Shown here in pieces: positions 17,001-25,619 of a stretch of DNA of 54,321 nt. A program made the translations under genes and the position numbers. Location of the stretch: positions 6,654-60,974 of the forward strand of contig PLZI01000034.1 in the NCBI GenBank assembly GCA_003152095.1, written 5' to 3'. The stretch is from Acidobacteriota bacterium (lineage in GTDB: Bacteria > Acidobacteriota > Thermoanaerobaculia > UBA5066). Within the stretch, counting starts at the first letter, position 1; the number at the start of each line of letters is the position of its first letter. The notes under the pieces are model-generated. The model was given only the letters and a program-made list of their open reading frames with translations, made no database searches and was not told the DNA's origin.

Positions 17001-18029
17001 CTGGGCGGGTTCGCCATGCTGTCGGGCCTCAGGCCGACGTCCTTCCGGCTGAGCGCGCACGTCGGGCACGTCCGCGCCTCGCCGTTCGACGGCTTCCGGG
17101 CCACGTTCTCCGGTGATCTCGTCCTCCTCGGCGACACGACCCTCCGCACGGTGCGCGGCGATGTCGTCTTCGACCGGGCCGTCTACAGCCGCGACTTCTC
17201 GCTGGACATCGCGTCGCTTTTGGCGAGGAAACGCGCTGCGGTGACGAGCGGAACCCCGACGGTGTTCGACGCGGTCGCGCTCGACGTCCGGCTGCTTGCG
17301 CCGGCGTCCTCCATCGAGGTGCGCAACAACGTGGCTCGCCTGAATCTCTCGGGCGAGCTTTTCGTCCGCGGAACATGGGGCCATCCGCTCCTGTTCGGCG
17401 AGGTCACGGCCGAAGAGGGCGGCCACCTCACGCTGCAGGGCCAGCGTTACGAGATCCAGTCGGCCAAGGTCCTCTTCTCGAACCCGCTGCGCATCGAACC
17501 CTTCTTCGAGCTCGAGGCGCGGGGAACCGTGAGCCGGTACCTGATCTCGTTCGGCCTCACGGGGACGCCCTCGCGCCTCGTGCCCCGGTTCTCCTCGGAC
17601 CCGCAACTGTCCGAGGCGCAGATCGTCTCGCTGATGACCTCCGGCGACGTCCCGCAGAGCGCCGTCGCGGGAGCGCCCGTCGGAGCGGCGCCGATCTCGT
17701 CCGACGATTCCGTGTCGAAGGCGGCGCGCGAGCTCCTCGCGAGCCTCGCGACCTCGGCGGTCACGAGCCGGACGAAGGAGTTCTTCCGGCTGGACCGGCT
17801 CCAGATCGATCCTACGATCACGGGCACTTCGTTCGACGTGCCGCGCGTCACGGTCGGCAAGAGCCTCGGCAAGGACTTCAACGCGATGGTCTCTTTCGTG
17901 CTGTCGAGCAACCAGCAGCAGATCATCACCCTCGACTACCAGCTCACCCCCGCGGCTCTCATTCAGGCCCGGCTCGACGAGAACGGCATCTATTCGCTCG
18001 AGCTGCGCATCCGGCAGCGGCTGCGATGA
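14043..18029 (+). CDS. tamB: TamB / AsmA-like envelope bridge protein
   Basis: A 1328-aa protein with an N-terminal membrane anchor (about residues 15-38) and a very long beta-rich region, ending in a DUF490/TamB_C domain (last ~300 residues, with FGEVTAEEGG, LSEAQIVSLMTSG and the terminal YSLELRIRQRLR). TamB-like proteins span the periplasm as a hydrophobic groove and are implicated in phospholipid transport and outer-membrane protein assembly. The ATG at 14043 is preceded directly by GGGGAG. It overlaps the downstream Omp85-type gene by ATGA, the classical tamB-tamA neighbourhood, although the order is reversed relative to E. coli. Confidence 0.88.
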   Translation: MHRLPQLSLTQVRLVRLFTLLLVFSLLVLYAVFRSTRFQELLRRRTERFLTAKTGRTVTIGGFDLALVPFAVLVRNVTVANDPRGLEGPAFSASEIELRGLPTMTSSRIDLPKLRVVSPRVVFEVFPDGTNNLNPILDAFLGGSGGGGLEVRLREALIQRATLRFREWNAEIDAVLQDAAITATSGRSRTVTHLALACRKGRFKLEDNETLEFAIGAEVTLAPGRVHLTGLRLRGDRLRLEASGGVDDMKKPVLALVARAETSGEALSKVFGLGLPLTGGVRMRGTMRFGDPGGFRISGAFDLPEAAFGPFPMSGEGVIRVDPKGLLVNVTRASYAGGTLEALIRLERLESPPLPVRIALRGRGIDFEKFFADLGLKGTGLVTRADLDTTLTFGRGGIEHADGLGRLRLTADGGRPSAVHGRFALPLSGGGPLSVRDGQLLFAGVPFATAGGARIRLDGGLHLGTWEPDLGFEISADDLSEVERIADNFYPAIQKEPLTPPLKLGGAGRIVARLTRSFADPRIEGRMSATGFVLRGVSFGTASAEFLVDHNVATFSPFAAKDGGASLALTGKIGWGGSLRDAYRLDGFVADFSAWPIERVLAFLDIDLPITGAGTGRLPLGGVTPALEGRIPLVVANASVWGQKLDRLEGVLAFEKDRIAIENATAAVGAGQAKGGGFFRYADRAYELDLDVRAIPIARVDAAEGLSLTGSLSGHVKGSGTVDKPNLDVLARVKDAAWSGSPLGRAGTELELRAAADRGAFTLLARAPDAAEVSLAPDGAEGRWRGRVEVFSLAPFASLLGMPEDAHLDGRLSAEASLATGKDVSALRGEGTISAARVTAYGRTLELRAPVPLRVGDGRISLERLTLAEAPRPDLPGVPPTAITISGGAGLGAPHALDLSVAGSFDAALLKPALEGLQAAGHASVDLKVGGTAAAPALAGRVSLDGVDLSSPGGPAFESITGTLLFSEGRVTVGDLSVRYNGGTVDLGGFAMLSGLRPTSFRLSAHVGHVRASPFDGFRATFSGDLVLLGDTTLRTVRGDVVFDRAVYSRDFSLDIASLLARKRAAVTSGTPTVFDAVALDVRLLAPASSIEVRNNVARLNLSGELFVRGTWGHPLLFGEVTAEEGGHLTLQGQRYEIQSAKVLFSNPLRIEPFFELEARGTVSRYLISFGLTGTPSRLVPRFSSDPQLSEAQIVSLMTSGDVPQSAVAGAPVGAAPISSDDSVSKAARELLASLATSAVTSRTKEFFRLDRLQIDPTITGTSFDVPRVTVGKSLGKDFNAMVSFVLSSNQQQIITLDYQLTPAALIQARLDENGIYSLELRIRQRLR

Positions 18030-20827
18030 GATCCTCCCGCGCCGTCCTGCTCGCCCTGGGAGCGCTCCTCGTCGCGGCGCGCGGGTCCGCCGAAACGTTC
18101 TACGGAACGGGAATCGCCTCCCTGTCCTTTCGCGGCGACGCACCGGTCGACGAGCGCCGGCTCGCGGCCCTGACCGAGCTCGCGCCCGGCCGCACCCTGA
18201 CGGGCGAGGCCGTGCGAACGAGTCTCCACAACCTCTTCGCGACGCGTCTCTTTTCGGACCTCGCCGTCGAGGCATCGCCATCGCCCGCCGGCTCCATCGT
18301 GGTCGTCGTTTTTTCCGCGGCGCCGCGGATCGAGCGCCTCGCGCTCTCCTCCTCGGTCCCCGCGTCAGGCCGCGTTCTCGACGCCGTCGGCCTCGGGCCG
18401 GGCAATCCGTGGCAGAGCGATCTCAAGCCGCGGTACGAGTCCGAGATCCGGCGCGTCCTGCGCGAGCAGGGCTACTTCGATCCGAAGATCGCGACGGCCG
18501 TCGAGGCCGGCGCCGACGACACCTCCGTGGACGTTCGGTTCGACGTGGAGAAGGGGCCGCGCGCCCTTGCGGGAGCTCCCCGCTTCTCGGCCCCGCCCGC
18601 CCCCCTCGACGAAGCGACTCTGCTCGCGAAAGCGAAATCGAAGGGAGGCAAACCCTATCGAGGCACCGCGGCCCGGGAGGACGCCGAACGCTTCGCGGCC
18701 GCTTACCGGCGGGCCGGATACTCGCGCGCGGAGGTGCGCCTCGACGATGAGTCGTACGACGCCGCCTCGGCGACCGTCACGCCGCACTACGCTCTCTTCG
18801 TGGGGCCGCGAGTCGTCTTGAAGGTCGCGGGCGAAAGCGAGAAAGTCGTGCGCGCGCACCCGGACTCACCCTGGACGCGGGGCGAGCCTTCGGACGAAGA
18901 CTCGCTTCAGCTCCTGAAGGACGGGCTCCGCCGCACGTATCAGGAAAAGGGCTACGCGCGCGCGAAGGTGGACGTCACGTTCGAAACGACGTTGGACGAG
19001 GAGCTCGTGGCGTTCACGATCGAGAAAGGGGAGCGATGGACGATCTCCTCCTTGAAGGTGACCGGCGCCGTCAGCCTGCCCCCGAAGGACGTCTTCGGCG
19101 CGCTCCAGATGCGCCCGCGCGGCCTCCTCGAGGCCGGACGATACGTGGATGGAGACGCGGCGGCGGACCGTGACGCCCTCGAGGCGCTCTATCGCGCCAA
19201 AGGGTTCCGGTACGCGAGGGTCTCGCCTCCGGCCGTGACGGAGGGCGCCTCGCGGGACACCCTCGACGTGACGTTCAAGGTCGAGGAAGGGCTCCGCACG
19301 ATCGTCGCGACGCGGACCGTGGCGGGCGTCAAGACGGTGCCGGAGAAGGTGCTCCTTCCGCGACTCGCCGTCCGGCCCGGCCTCCCGTTCTCCGAATCCT
19401 CGGTCAGCGACGACGCGGCTCTCCTGCAGTCCCTCTACGTGGATCGGGGCTACGTGGACGCGAAGGTGGAATCTTCCGCGCGCTTTCTGGACCCGGTGCC
19501 GCCGGAAGGAGAGCGCGTGGAGGTGACGTACACCGTGACCGAGGGCGCGCGCGTGACCTTCGGCAAGACGATTCTGCGCGGCAACCGGCGCACGCAGCCT
19601 TTCATCGTGGAGGACCGCCTCGCGAACAAGGAAGGCTCGCCCTTCTCGCTCACGAAGCTTCTCGAGACGCAGCAGAACCTCGCGCGCCTCGGCGTCTTCC
19701 AGAAAATCGAGCTCTCGACGTTTCCGACCGACCCGGAGACGATGTCGCGGGCGGTGCTCGTCACCGTCTCCGAAGCGCGCCCGTGGAGCCTCACGTACGC
19801 GGTCGGCGCCGAATACAACCCGCAGGCGACCGGCACCCGGCTCTCGGCGCGCCTTTCGCTCGGCTTGTCGTACAACAACCTCTTCGGGCGCGCCCTCGAG
19901 GTGAGCGGGGAAGGGCGCATCTCGAACACCGACCCGCGGATCATTCTGTCCGCGCGCGACCGGTCGCTGTTCGGCGGCCGCATTCCTGTCTCCGTGGCTG
20001 CGTACCAGACGCGCGACATCTTCCTGTCGAACATCGACGTGAAGCGCACGGGAGGCTTTCTCCAGGCGGAGTTTCGCCCCTCGACCTCGCTGCGGACGGC
20101 CCTGCGCTACCAGTACGAGCTCGTCGATCCGAGCTCCGACCCCGGGCTCGGCGAGGACCAGCGCGCGAACCAGCCGAGCCGCATCAGCTCGGTCGAGGGC
20201 GGGGTAACCTGGGACCGGCGCAACGACCCGCTGAATCCGCGCTCAGGCACGTTTCTCGCCGCGGATCTCAAGTACGCGTTCCCGTTTCTCGCGGCCGATG
20301 CGAATTTCGTGAAGGCGCTGCTCCAGGCGGCGCTCTACCGGCCTTACGGAACGACGCGCCTCGTCTTTTCGGTTCGCGGCGGCATCATCTGGAACCATGA
20401 GGAGTGCTCGCCGGCGCTACAGGAAGTCGGAACGTGCTCTCCGAATCTCATCGTGCCCGTCCCGGAACGGTTGTTCGCGGGCGGTTCGTCCACGCACCGC
20501 GCGTTCGCCCGAGATAACCTCGGGATCCCGGGCGAGACTCTGAACGCGGACGGCGTGGGCGTGGGAGGCACGGTGCAGCTCGTCGCGAATGCCGAGTGGC
20601 GCATTCCGGTCGCCAGCAGTTTCGAAGTCGCGCTCTTCTTCGACATCGGCAACGTTTGGGCCGATCCGAAGAATGTGAGCCTCGGCGAGCTCCGGTCCGG
20701 AGCCGGGTTTGGCCTCCACTATCAGACGCCGGTCGGTCCGATCCGGGTCGAGTACGGCCTGAAGCTCGACCGCAAGCCGGGCGAAGATGCGGGTGCGTTC
20801 GCGCTCTCGGTTGGGTATCCGTTCTGA
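18026..20827 (+). CDS. Omp85-family outer-membrane assembly protein (BamA/TamA-like) with about seven POTRA domains
   Basis: A 933-aa protein with a signal peptide (1-22), a POTRA array and a C-terminal 16-strand barrel (about 586-933). I count seven POTRA-like repeats at roughly 25-99, 100-177, 178-260, 261-336, 337-423, 424-507 and 508-585. Five contain a GY/GF-x-x-A/K-V turn; repeats 1 and 7 have the related RLFSDLAV and GVFQKIEL. The barrel has AGGSSTHRAF in place of the usual V/IRGY/F loop motif, GPIRVEYG, and a final aromatic beta-signal (LSVGYPF). TamA normally has three POTRAs and BamA five. The direct link to tamB favours a TamA-like role. Confidence 0.85.
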   Translation: MRSSRAVLLALGALLVAARGSAETFYGTGIASLSFRGDAPVDERRLAALTELAPGRTLTGEAVRTSLHNLFATRLFSDLAVEASPSPAGSIVVVVFSAAPRIERLALSSSVPASGRVLDAVGLGPGNPWQSDLKPRYESEIRRVLREQGYFDPKIATAVEAGADDTSVDVRFDVEKGPRALAGAPRFSAPPAPLDEATLLAKAKSKGGKPYRGTAAREDAERFAAAYRRAGYSRAEVRLDDESYDAASATVTPHYALFVGPRVVLKVAGESEKVVRAHPDSPWTRGEPSDEDSLQLLKDGLRRTYQEKGYARAKVDVTFETTLDEELVAFTIEKGERWTISSLKVTGAVSLPPKDVFGALQMRPRGLLEAGRYVDGDAAADRDALEALYRAKGFRYARVSPPAVTEGASRDTLDVTFKVEEGLRTIVATRTVAGVKTVPEKVLLPRLAVRPGLPFSESSVSDDAALLQSLYVDRGYVDAKVESSARFLDPVPPEGERVEVTYTVTEGARVTFGKTILRGNRRTQPFIVEDRLANKEGSPFSLTKLLETQQNLARLGVFQKIELSTFPTDPETMSRAVLVTVSEARPWSLTYAVGAEYNPQATGTRLSARLSLGLSYNNLFGRALEVSGEGRISNTDPRIILSARDRSLFGGRIPVSVAAYQTRDIFLSNIDVKRTGGFLQAEFRPSTSLRTALRYQYELVDPSSDPGLGEDQRANQPSRISSVEGGVTWDRRNDPLNPRSGTFLAADLKYAFPFLAADANFVKALLQAALYRPYGTTRLVFSVRGGIIWNHEECSPALQEVGTCSPNLIVPVPERLFAGGSSTHRAFARDNLGIPGETLNADGVGVGGTVQLVANAEWRIPVASSFEVALFFDIGNVWADPKNVSLGELRSGAGFGLHYQTPVGPIRVEYGLKLDRKPGEDAGAFALSVGYPF

Positions 20828-20883
20828 GGCAGGCGAGGCGCGGGCTTCACCGCACGGCGCCGCCCGTCGCTCCGGGGCGGGCT

Positions 20884-20889
20884 TACAAT
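20884..20889 (+). promoter_or_regulatory. -10 element TACAAT of the 458-aa gene
   Basis: A near-consensus hexamer ending 5 nt before the ATG at 20895, with no ribosome-binding site. It is one of the clearest leaderless candidates in the window. Confidence 0.5.
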
Positions 20890-20894
20890 GATCC

Positions 20895-22271
20895 ATGCCC
20901 CGTTTCACGGTCCTGGAGACCTCGGCTCTGTTCTCGAACCGTGTCAAGTACGACTACCTGTTCGAGATGGAGATGTGGCTGAAGGGCCTCGAGAGGTTCT
21001 TCCAGATCGACTGCCTGCCGCTCTCGACCTTCGAGCGGTCGCACGCCTCGCTCAAGAACTACGCCGAGGAGATCGGCGCCGTTCGCGCTGGCGTGGCCCA
21101 CATGACCATGCTCGCGACGCAGCTTCTCGGGGAAGGCAAGGAGGACTTCGCGTCGTTCCTCCTCTATCTCGACAGCCAGGTCGCGCGGCCCGGGACCAGC
21201 GAAATGCCCGCGCGCCGGCACGGAGGCAGCGCCGAGACGGAATTCGCGCTCGTCGTCGAGAAGCTCGACGACTTCGCGAAGATCCTCGACGAGCTCTCGC
21301 GCGCGCCGTTCGTTCCCCTTCAGACGTACTTGTCCCTCGGCCGGATCGTGGTCGGCACGCTCCGACAGGATCCCAACCTCGGCGTTCTCTTCCGTGAGAA
21401 CCTGCGACCCGTTCTCGACAGCGAGTCGAAGCAGTCGCTGGCGCGTGTGCTCGGCAGCCTGCCCGAGCCCGCGCACCGCGGGGCGCTCGCCGCGCTCTTC
21501 GTCGCGCTCTTCAAGGGACTGCGCTACGCCGAGCGGGCGCGCACCGCCGCCGAGGCCGCTCCGACGCGCAAGCGGGCGCTTCTCGTCTTCAGCCTTCTCA
21601 AGGGCGAGAGCGATTCGATCGTCTTGTTCATCTCGAAGCAGCTCGCGCCCCGTTTCCCGGGAGGCTCCGCTCAGACGGAGGGGCTGCGCCGCATCGTGAC
21701 CGCTATCGACGCCGAGGTGCGGAAGGTCATGGACGTCGAGCTCGTGGATGTCGTCCTCATGAAGGACGCGGATCTCGTCCTCACGCGGCTCGAGGGTGCG
21801 GCGGTCCTCATGCGCGACCTCTACCAACAGAGCGTCACCTCACTCGCGGAGACGTTCTCGTCGGGGCTCGACGAGCGCACGCTCTTCCCCGCGTACCGGA
21901 CACGGCTCGATCAGAGCCTCGTCCTGCGCGAGGAGCTGGCACGGCTCGCGAAGGCGACTCACGAATTCGTGAAGGCGCCCGACAAGAAGGCGCTGCGCGC
22001 GCTCGTCGCCGAGCTCGAGTCTTTCCGCCGGAGCGGGATGCGCCATCTCATGTTCAAGGACTGGTCCCTGTTCGAACGCTTCCACGCCGGATTCTCGCGC
22101 GAGCGGCCTCCGCGGACGTTCCTACCGGCCGCGCACCAGTTAGAGGGCTTCCTGAAGACGCTCGTGAAGGAGATCGGGAAAAGATCGGTCCTCGCGAACC
22201 ATCCTTTCAAGGGGTTCCGCGTCGACGGCGGTCCGTCGACCGGCGGGCCGGGCGCCTCCCGGTACAATTGA
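20895..22271 (+). CDS. Conserved-looking protein of unknown function
   Basis: A 458-aa soluble protein that I do not recognise. It has no signal peptide or membrane segment, looks almost entirely alpha-helical, and is rich in Leu, Arg and Glu. The N-terminus ([31 protein letters not shown]) is amphipathic with conserved-looking aromatic residues, and a long helical bundle follows. The last ~20 residues are Gly/Pro-rich and probably disordered. Codon use matches the neighbours, so it is a native gene. It stands alone between the Omp85-type gene and ribBA with its own promoter-like hexamer. No function is assigned. Confidence 0.85.
   Translation: MPRFTVLETSALFSNRVKYDYLFEMEMWLKGLERFFQIDCLPLSTFERSHASLKNYAEEIGAVRAGVAHMTMLATQLLGEGKEDFASFLLYLDSQVARPGTSEMPARRHGGSAETEFALVVEKLDDFAKILDELSRAPFVPLQTYLSLGRIVVGTLRQDPNLGVLFRENLRPVLDSESKQSLARVLGSLPEPAHRGALAALFVALFKGLRYAERARTAAEAAPTRKRALLVFSLLKGESDSIVLFISKQLAPRFPGGSAQTEGLRRIVTAIDAEVRKVMDVELVDVVLMKDADLVLTRLEGAAVLMRDLYQQSVTSLAETFSSGLDERTLFPAYRTRLDQSLVLREELARLAKATHEFVKAPDKKALRALVAELESFRRSGMRHLMFKDWSLFERFHAGFSRERPPRTFLPAAHQLEGFLKTLVKEIGKRSVLANHPFKGFRVDGGPSTGGPGASRYN
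22263..22268 (+). promoter_or_regulatory. -10-like element TACAAT upstream of ribBA
   Basis: It overlaps the 3' end of the preceding gene and ends 49 nt before the GTG start of ribBA. This would give a short leader containing AAAGGA as ribosome-binding site. No FMN riboswitch fits in this space. Confidence 0.4.
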
Positions 22272-22317
22272 GGCCGGCGGCGCGCCGCGCCGCTCCCGAT
22301 CCCGAAAGGACCAGAAA

Positions 22318-23520
22318 GTGGGTTTTGTTTCCGTCACCGAGGCAGCGGCCGCCTACAAGGAGGGCCGCTTCGTCATCATCGTCGACGACGAGGATCGCGA
22401 GAACGAGGGCGACCTCTGCATCGCGGCCGAACACGTCACGTCGGCCGGGATCAACTTCATGGCGCGCGAGGGGCGCGGGCTCATCTGCGTCTCGCTGACG
22501 GAAGAGCGCTGCGACGAGCTGGACTTGCACCCGATGGTCGAGCAGAACACGTCCAATTACGGCACCGCGTTCACCGTCTCGGTCGAGGCGCGCGGCAAGA
22601 CCACGACGGGGATCTCGGCGGCAGATCGCGCGGCGACGGTAAAGACGCTCGTCGACCCGAAGGCGAAGCCCCGGGATCTCCTCCGGCCCGGCCACACGTT
22701 CCCGCTCCGAGCCCGGAAGGGCGGCGTCCTGAAGCGGGCGGGGCAGACCGAGGCGTCCGTCGATCTCGCGCGCATCGCGGGTCTCATGCCCGCGGCCGTC
22801 ATCTGCGAGATCATGAACGAGGACGGGACGATGGCGCGCGTGCCGGACCTCCTCGTTTTCTCCGAGAAGCACGGCGTTCCGATCGTCTCCGTGGCCGACA
22901 TCATCCGCCACCGGATGCGCACGGAGCGTCTCGTGCACCGCATCGCTTCCCCGATGCTGCCGACTCGGCACGGCACCTTTCGCATCGTCGCGTACCGGTC
23001 GGAGGTCACGAACGAGGAGCACGTCGCGCTCGTCGCCGGAACCTGGACCGAGGACGAGCCCGTCCTCGTACGCGTACACTCATCCTGCCTCACGGGCGAT
23101 GTCTTCGGCTCCGAGCGGTGTGACTGCGGCGCACAGCTCGAGCGGGCGATGGAGCTGATCGCAGAGGAGGGCAAGGGCGCCCTCCTCTATCTCCTTCAAG
23201 AAGGCCGCGGGATCGGTCTCGTGAACAAGCTGCGCGCGTACGAGCTGCAGGAGCAGGGTCTCGACACGGTAGCTGCGAACGAGAAGCTCGGGTTCGCACC
23301 GGACGTGCGCGACTACGGCATCGGTTGCCAGATCCTGCGGGACCTCGGCATCAGGAAGATCCGCCTCCTCACGAACAACCCGTCGAAGTACGTCGCCATC
23401 GACGGCTATGGCCTCGAGATCGTCGAGCGCGTCGCGCTCGAGATTCCGCCAACGGACGGCACGCGCGATTACCTGGCCACGAAGAAGGCCAAGATGGGAC
23501 ACATCCTCAAGTTGGTGTGA
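22318..23520 (+). CDS. ribBA: Bifunctional DHBP synthase / GTP cyclohydrolase II
   Basis: A 400-aa fusion for riboflavin synthesis. Residues ~1-205 are 3,4-dihydroxy-2-butanone-4-phosphate synthase ([10 protein letters not shown] metal-binding motif, substrate loop around [11 protein letters not shown]). Residues ~206-400 are GTP cyclohydrolase II with the three zinc cysteines in [24 protein letters not shown], and [13 protein letters not shown]. It starts with GTG after AAAGGA. Other rib genes are not in this window, and no FMN riboswitch is seen. Confidence 0.95.
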   Translation: MGFVSVTEAAAAYKEGRFVIIVDDEDRENEGDLCIAAEHVTSAGINFMAREGRGLICVSLTEERCDELDLHPMVEQNTSNYGTAFTVSVEARGKTTTGISAADRAATVKTLVDPKAKPRDLLRPGHTFPLRARKGGVLKRAGQTEASVDLARIAGLMPAAVICEIMNEDGTMARVPDLLVFSEKHGVPIVSVADIIRHRMRTERLVHRIASPMLPTRHGTFRIVAYRSEVTNEEHVALVAGTWTEDEPVLVRVHSSCLTGDVFGSERCDCGAQLERAMELIAEEGKGALLYLLQEGRGIGLVNKLRAYELQEQGLDTVAANEKLGFAPDVRDYGIGCQILRDLGIRKIRLLTNNPSKYVAIDGYGLEIVERVALEIPPTDGTRDYLATKKAKMGHILKLV

Positions 23521-23665
23521 CAGGGCCCTCGACTGCGCAGCCTCTGTACACATCTCTCGTGGTTCGATGGCGTCGGTGTCTCGAAAATGAACTTGATCTT
23601 TTTGCATCATTTCTCCTTTCGCCGCTGGCCGTGAAAATTCATTCATGCGGAAAGAGGGGAAAGGT

Positions 23666-24754
23666 ATGAAGACCGTAAGGATGGCGATTGTCTTCGTCGT
23701 GTCCGTTGCGTTCATCGGTGTCGCCGCCCCTGCTGCTCGGGCTCAGGGAAAGGGTTCATCAGAAGTGGAGGCACGCAAACCGCCATCCGTGGCGCCGCTG
23801 AAAAGCGGCGCGGTTTCGACGCACGTTCCGTTTGGGACAGGGGAGTGCTCCCTGTGCCACGAGAAGAAGGACGGCAAGGGCGTCGGCCCGGCGCTCCGCC
23901 CGATCAACAAGACCTGCTACTTCTGCCACGAGGATGTCCAGAACGTCATGACGTCGGGGAAGTTCAAGCATAAAACGGCCGAAAGCTGCACGAACTGCCA
24001 CAACCCCCACAACTCGGCGTACCCAAAACTGCTCGTGGCGAATCTGCCGTCGCTCTGCACGGACTGCCACGTCGGCATCAGGAGACGAATGGACTCGAAG
24101 GTCAAGCACGGCGCGATGACCACGACCGCCTCCTGCTCGGCCTGTCATAGCCCCCACGCATCGAACGTCGAGAAGATGCTCCTGAGGCTCCCCTACGAGC
24201 AGTGTCTCGACTGCCATTCCAGTGACGACACGAAGGACTCAAAGGGGAAACTTCTCGTCAATTTCAAGAAGCTCCTCGCGGAGAACCCCGTGCAGCATGC
24301 GCCCGTCGCTCAAAAGGACTGCAGCTCCTGTCACGAGACTCACGGCTCGGAAAACACGCGGCTTCTCCTCGCCCCGTATCCCCCTGAGTTCTATGCCCCG
24401 TTCGTGCCCGCCAACTACGCGCTCTGCTTCCTCTGCCACGACGAGAGAATCGTGACGGTGAAGGAGACGACCACCGAAACCCGCTTCCGCGACGGGAGCT
24501 ACAACCTCCACTTCGCGCACGTCAACAAGGCGGACAAGGGACGGATCTGCAGGGTCTGCCATGAAGTGCACGCCTCGAAGCAGGCGTTCCTGATTCGCGA
24601 GGGAGTGCCCTACGGCTCCGGCGGCTGGATTCTGAAAGTGGGGTTCACGCAGAACCCCGATGGCGGGACCTGCGAGAAGACCTGCCACACGGCCAAGAGA
24701 TACGTGAACACGGTGAAGCCGACCGCCCCGGCCGCCAAGGGGGCGGTGAAGTGA
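23666..24754 (+). CDS. Secreted decahaem cytochrome c (doubled CXXCH family)
   Basis: A 362-aa protein with a signal peptide (1-27, ending ARAQG). Nine CXXCH haem sites lie at residues 61, 84, 108, 131, 157, 180, 219, 254 and 295, and a tenth site of CX3CH type is at 336. Several are followed by x-P/T/V-H-A/G-S, the doubled-CXXCH pattern. It should be a periplasmic or surface electron carrier. The start at 23666 is chosen because GAGGGGAAAGG precedes it and it gives a clean signal peptide; the ATG at 23645 is upstream of that site. The 145-nt upstream region (23521-23665) is AT-richer than its surroundings and holds no clear operator. It overlaps the next gene by GTGA. Confidence 0.88.
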   Translation: MKTVRMAIVFVVSVAFIGVAAPAARAQGKGSSEVEARKPPSVAPLKSGAVSTHVPFGTGECSLCHEKKDGKGVGPALRPINKTCYFCHEDVQNVMTSGKFKHKTAESCTNCHNPHNSAYPKLLVANLPSLCTDCHVGIRRRMDSKVKHGAMTTTASCSACHSPHASNVEKMLLRLPYEQCLDCHSSDDTKDSKGKLLVNFKKLLAENPVQHAPVAQKDCSSCHETHGSENTRLLLAPYPPEFYAPFVPANYALCFLCHDERIVTVKETTTETRFRDGSYNLHFAHVNKADKGRICRVCHEVHASKQAFLIREGVPYGSGGWILKVGFTQNPDGGTCEKTCHTAKRYVNTVKPTAPAAKGAVK

Positions 24755-25590
24755 ACCGGTCGAAGCGCCTCTGCGTCGTGAGCTGGCTGGCCTTCGCCAC
24801 CTTAGCCGCGACCGCGGAGGAGACCGGTCAGGCCTCCACGCGGACGCCCATGGGCGCCGTCCTCAGCAACCCGGAGCTGGCGTCGCTCGCCGGCGGCAAG
24901 GCGCGGCCGCAGCAGAATGTCGACATCAACGTCCTCGTCTTTTTCCGCCCCGACACCGACTACTCGAAGGAGACGCTCAAAGGGCTGTCGGCTTGCGAGA
25001 AAAGGACAGCGGGGAAGCCGGTTCGGTGGGCGGCGATCGTCGCCGACCGCTACCCGGCGGATCAGGTCAAGGCCGCGGTGACGGAGGCGGGGATCCTGAT
25101 GCCGGTCCTGATCGATGCGGGCGAGGCCTTGTCGAACGAGGTCGCCGTGGCGCAGTTACCGGCGGTCGCCTTCACCGACAAGGGCAAGAAGCTCGTCGCG
25201 TTCCAGCCGTTCACGAAGCTCAACTTCTGCGAGCTCGTCGAAGGGCGTATCCGACTCCTGCTCAAGGAGATCACCGAGGCGGAGTTCTCCGCACTGGCGG
25301 ATCCGGCGTCGACGAAGATCGGTGGCGAGGCCTCGGTTGCCGGCCGGCACGTGAAGATGGCCGAGATGTTTCTCAAGTCTGGGAATAACGACAAAGCGCT
25401 CGAGTCGGCTCGCCTGGCAGTCCAGCACGGCGCGGCTCTCGCGGCAGCGCATTCGGTCCTGGGCGAGAGCCTTCGGGCGGCCGGGAACTGCAAGGAGGCG
25501 GTGGCCGCCTTCGACAAAGCGCTGGCGCTCGATCCGAAGGATGCCCGCGCCAGCGCCGGCAAGAACGCCTGCGCAGGGAAAGCCCCTTAG
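24751..25590 (+). CDS. Secreted thioredoxin-fold protein with TPR repeats, no CXXC
   Basis: A 279-aa protein with a signal peptide (about 1-22), a thioredoxin-like region (residues ~55-170: VLVFFRPDTDYS at the place of the active site, then a cis-Pro-like LPAVAFTD), and one to two TPR motifs at 200-270. The active-site cysteines are replaced (RPDTDYS), so classical disulfide chemistry is unlikely; a binding or scaffold role is more plausible. The GTG start overlaps the decahaem cytochrome stop, so the two are translationally coupled and probably function together in the periplasm. Confidence 0.75.
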   Translation: MNRSKRLCVVSWLAFATLAATAEETGQASTRTPMGAVLSNPELASLAGGKARPQQNVDINVLVFFRPDTDYSKETLKGLSACEKRTAGKPVRWAAIVADRYPADQVKAAVTEAGILMPVLIDAGEALSNEVAVAQLPAVAFTDKGKKLVAFQPFTKLNFCELVEGRIRLLLKEITEAEFSALADPASTKIGGEASVAGRHVKMAEMFLKSGNNDKALESARLAVQHGAALAAAHSVLGESLRAAGNCKEAVAAFDKALALDPKDARASAGKNACAGKAP

Positions 25591-25619
25591 GGCGGCGCCG
25601 CGGCAGCCGAGAGACGGCC

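Noticed and set aside
13791-18281. Several 400-500 codon minus-strand frames opposite nadK and tamB
   Set aside because: These are shadows of the sense genes, with Arg/Ala/Glu-rich low-complexity products.
22272-22317. FMN riboswitch ahead of ribBA
   Set aside because: The gap is only 46 nt and lacks the conserved FMN-aptamer segments.
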